From Clostridia bacterium (GTDB lineage Bacteria; Bacillota; Clostridia; TANB77; CAG-508): a DNA stretch of 36,352 nucleotides. Positions 34,283 through 36,352 of this stretch are shown one piece after another. Position 1 is the stretch's first letter. Each line of letters starts with the position of its first letter. The notes under the pieces are model-generated. The model ran no database searches and was not told the origin of the DNA. It worked only from the letters and a program-made list of their open reading frames with translations. A program made the position numbers and the translations under genes. The stretch spans positions 1 to 36,352 of the forward strand of contig JAAWKZ010000009.1 in NCBI GenBank assembly GCA_022797635.1, given 5' to 3'.

Positions 34283-34299
34283 ATTTATTCCTCCTTTCC

Positions 34300-35901
34300 T
34301 TATCCACCTACTAATACTTCTAGCCCTTTACCTGTAGCTCTTCTTTTTTCTCTTAGGTTGTCCAATAGAATATCTCCTAATTTTTGGTTTCCTACATATA
34401 CTGCTAGTTGCATTGGTGTACCAGATTTATTATTTAATGAATGGTTGCCTAATACCTCTTCAAAAGTGTCCTTTAAGATACTCTGTGGCGCTGTAATCTC
34501 TGGGTTATTACTTGCTCCTGCATACTCACCAAATATTGCCAATGTCTTCTTGTAGGCAACATTTCCTTTTGCTAGTCGTGGAAGTGATATGGTATTAATT
34601 CTTAAATTAATCGGATCTAATCCTATTAATCCACCAATTGCATTAGCAAGACCACTAATTCCACCTAATACAAAGTTAATGCCACTAATGACACCATTAA
34701 CAAATCTTTCAATGCCACCAAGAATGAAATTAATAACGCCTTTAATACCATTCCAAATACCATTCCAAATATTTATTACTGTTGTCTTAATACCATTCCA
34801 TATATTAGACCAGACTGTTTTAATACCATTTAAAATATTTGTAATTGTATTTCTAATTCCATTGAAAATATTAGATACAAATGTGCTAATACCATTCCAT
34901 ACACTCTCAAATATTCCTTTTACTGCATTAAAAAGTCCAACAAAAAAGTCTCTAATTGTGTTCCATACTGTTATCGCAACATTCTTAATACCTTCCCATA
35001 ATCCACTAAAGAAATCGCGTATTCCATTCCAAACAGTTTCAAATATTGTTTTTACTGTATTAAAATAATTAATGAAGAATTCTTTAATGAAGTTCCATAC
35101 TGTCATAATAACATTCTGTATTCCTTCAAATATTCCACTCAAAAATCCCCAAATACTATTCCATACTGCCTCGAATATTTCTTTTATTGCACCAAGAGCT
35201 CCTTGGAAAAATTCACTAATTGCTCCCCAAATCTCTGCTGCCTTTTGTTGTACCCATTCCCATCCTGCTGCTAGTGCTGCCATTATGTCATCCCAGTTTT
35301 GTATTATCGCGATGATAACAGCCACTACTGCTGCAATTGCTAATATAGCTACAATTACTTGTGGAGATGCCGCAATAGCTCCTCCTATGGATTTAACTAC
35401 TCCGCCTACAGCTGTACCAATTCCTCCTATTCCTTGTCCTATACTACCTAAAGCCGTTCCTATTCCATTTATAGTTGCTTTCATTTGATCAGGAAATAAA
35501 TCATTTATGCTGGCTAAAATTCCCAATACATTATTAGCTGTTCCTAAATAATCGCCTCCTGTCTCCATCTCAAAATCTAATCTAACTCCTAGTGCTCCTG
35601 CACTTATCTTTTCTTTTAGACTTTCAATTTGTTTTTCTACTTGACTAATTTGTCCTTCTGCTTCTTGGTTATTCATTTTCAATTTTATTTCACAACTTTG
35701 ATTTAATCCCTGTAATATGCCTTTTATTGACTGTACTGTTGATTGTATTTTTTCCTCGATATCTTTAATTTCTATCGTTTTAAATACCTTTTTTATTTTT
35801 TCTCCAATTTGTTTTATAGAAGGAACAATTTTATTAAATTCTTTTACAATTGTTTCTGCTTGTATAGTAGCTATTCCCTCTATCTCCTGTTCTATCGTCA
35901 T
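34300..35901 (-). CDS. Phage tail tape measure protein
   Basis: The product is 533 residues from the ATG at 35899-35901, with AAAGGAGG nine bases upstream; an ATG seven codons earlier overlaps that site. It has a charged helical N-terminus (EQEIEGIATIQAETIVKEF), a Gly/Ala/Ile-rich membrane-like stretch (about 140-205, GIGGIGTAVGGVVKSIGG), then many tandem amphipathic repeats of the type WNGIxxFFxxLWxGIKN (about 215-395) and a C-terminal domain. This is a standard tape-measure plan but short, so the tail should be short. The tandem W/I/F repeats are related to each other at DNA level. Confidence 0.85.
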   Translation of the reverse strand: MTIEQEIEGIATIQAETIVKEFNKIVPSIKQIGEKIKKVFKTIEIKDIEEKIQSTVQSIKGILQGLNQSCEIKLKMNNQEAEGQISQVEKQIESLKEKISAGALGVRLDFEMETGGDYLGTANNVLGILASINDLFPDQMKATINGIGTALGSIGQGIGGIGTAVGGVVKSIGGAIAASPQVIVAILAIAAVVAVIIAIIQNWDDIMAALAAGWEWVQQKAAEIWGAISEFFQGALGAIKEIFEAVWNSIWGFLSGIFEGIQNVIMTVWNFIKEFFINYFNTVKTIFETVWNGIRDFFSGLWEGIKNVAITVWNTIRDFFVGLFNAVKGIFESVWNGISTFVSNIFNGIRNTITNILNGIKTVWSNIWNGIKTTVINIWNGIWNGIKGVINFILGGIERFVNGVISGINFVLGGISGLANAIGGLIGLDPINLRINTISLPRLAKGNVAYKKTLAIFGEYAGASNNPEITAPQSILKDTFEEVLGNHSLNNKSGTPMQLAVYVGNQKLGDILLDNLREKRRATGKGLEVLVGG

Positions 35902-35926
35902 AGATAATTTCCTCCTTTCCATAGTA

Positions 35927-35952
35927 AAAGCACTAGATTATTCTAGCGCTTT
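35927..35952 (-). terminator. Hairpin upstream of the tape measure gene
   Basis: AAAGCACTAGA and TCTAGCGCTTT pair (one mismatch) around a 4-base loop in the gap between two same-strand phage genes. On the minus strand only TTTTAC follows, so it may be an attenuator or RNA-processing hairpin rather than a full terminator. Confidence 0.5.
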
Positions 35953-35961
35953 CATTCATTT

Positions 35962-36352
35962 TTATTTATATACTATTACTACTTCTATTCTTTCAGTCCA
36001 ACCTTGAGTTGTTTGTATCCCTATTATTTTTATATCTACTATTTCATACCCTTTATCTTGTATCATTTCCAATATATCTTCTATACTATATATATACTGC
36101 TCATCACATGCATTAACTCTAGCAGAATTAAAATACCCATACTTACTTTTTATTAACAAAATATGATGTTTCCCATCTTTTTGCTTTAAATCATTTTGCA
36201 CTTTTCTCTTCATTGCCTCTAATTGTTCGAAGTTCTTCACTTTCTCTTTTTCCATTCTTTCTTTTTCTGCCTTTTCTGGACCACTTTTCCACGCTGCTTT
36301 TATCTCTTCTTTTAAACTTGGCTTAGTACTTTCCTGTTTTGCTTCTATACTT
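35962..36352 (-). CDS. C-terminal part of an unidentified gene, open at the right edge
   Basis: The frame is open from the right edge to TAA at 35962, about 130 residues. An internal ATG at 36253-36255 would give a 97-residue protein, but the frame runs on upstream without a stop (SLKEEIKAAWKSGPEKAEKE), so this is probably the end of a longer protein. The visible part is a lysine/glutamate-rich helix (EKVKNFEQLEAMKRKVQNDL) followed by an alpha/beta domain (KHHILLIKSKYGYFNSARVN, YSIEDILEMIQDKGYEIVDI, WTERIEVVIVYK). I do not recognise it. By position before the tape measure it may be phage structural or accessory. Confidence 0.55.
   Translation of the reverse strand, partial: SIEAKQESTKPSLKEEIKAAWKSGPEKAEKERMEKEKVKNFEQLEAMKRKVQNDLKQKDGKHHILLIKSKYGYFNSARVNACDEQYIYSIEDILEMIQDKGYEIVDIKIIGIQTTQGWTERIEVVIVYK

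Larger units (their letters stand above)
28586..36352 (-). mobile_element. Prophage tail and lysis module (siphovirus-like), continuing past right edge
   Basis: Ordered leftwards: an unidentified gene, tape measure, two tail proteins, DUF859-like tail fibre, holin-like protein, small holin, endolysin. This is the usual tail-to-lysis order. No integrase, repressor, capsid or attachment site is seen, so either the prophage continues to the right or this is a remnant. All genes look intact once the two CGG +1 junctions are accepted. Confidence 0.85.

Overview
The window is low-GC, densely packed DNA from a spore-forming member of the Firmicutes, most likely an uncultured gut-type Clostridia. The evidence is AGGAGG ribosome binding sites, TTGACA/TATAAT promoters, a spoIIAA-spoIIAB-sigF-spoIID-spoIIQ block, a T-box upstream of valS, and clostridial ChW repeats in the endolysin. 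Nearly every gene is on the minus strand. I saw no rRNA, tRNA, CRISPR array or integrase.

Layout. Positions 1-15200 hold surface-type genes: a secreted fibronectin-III protein with a decayed last domain, and two prepilin-like DUF6273-type proteins. Mixed with these are dnaE, an orphan addA, rqcP, a REP-associated tyrosine transposase (RAYT) and a hicBA toxin-antitoxin pair. Positions 15250-18940 hold the early forespore block behind a cluster of Spo0A boxes. Positions 19037-28580 are housekeeping: a tandem-repeat coiled-coil gene, then T-box/DUF1653/valS/mnmA, a LacX-type epimerase, recG and asd. From 28586 to the right edge is the tail and lysis end of a siphovirus-like prophage, read leftwards: tape measure, tail proteins, DUF859-like fibre, two holin-type membrane proteins, and a NlpC/P60-like endolysin.

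Main finding. By eye I find only four in-frame CGG codons in roughly 10,900 codons. At every one of them the gene is broken in frame 0 and restored by skipping the C, so that the next codon is GGN (Gly). The four genes are both prepilin-like proteins, one prophage holin-like protein and one prophage tail protein. In all four the +1 frame continues directly into a sensible protein: a prepilin hydrophobic segment, a family-typical C-terminus, or the rest of a tail protein. This suggests that CGG is unassigned or very slowly decoded in this organism and works as a +1 frameshift signal, perhaps by out-of-frame binding of tRNA-Gly. Host and phage genes behave alike. I therefore annotate these four as joined CDSs, not pseudogenes.

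Other structure. A palindromic repeat family with TGTCAGTTTAGGGAC-type arms sits at gene junctions next to a RAYT transposase and supplies the stop codons of dnaE, addA and the DUF1653 gene; the epimerase gene ends in a diverged copy. A 165-bp promoter/leader is duplicated upstream of one prepilin gene and at the left edge. The 3' end of that prepilin gene is 57% G+C and adenine-poor, like the variable region of a diversity-generating retroelement target. A hairpin plus TATATGCTTTAGTA box recurs directly after two unrelated stop codons.
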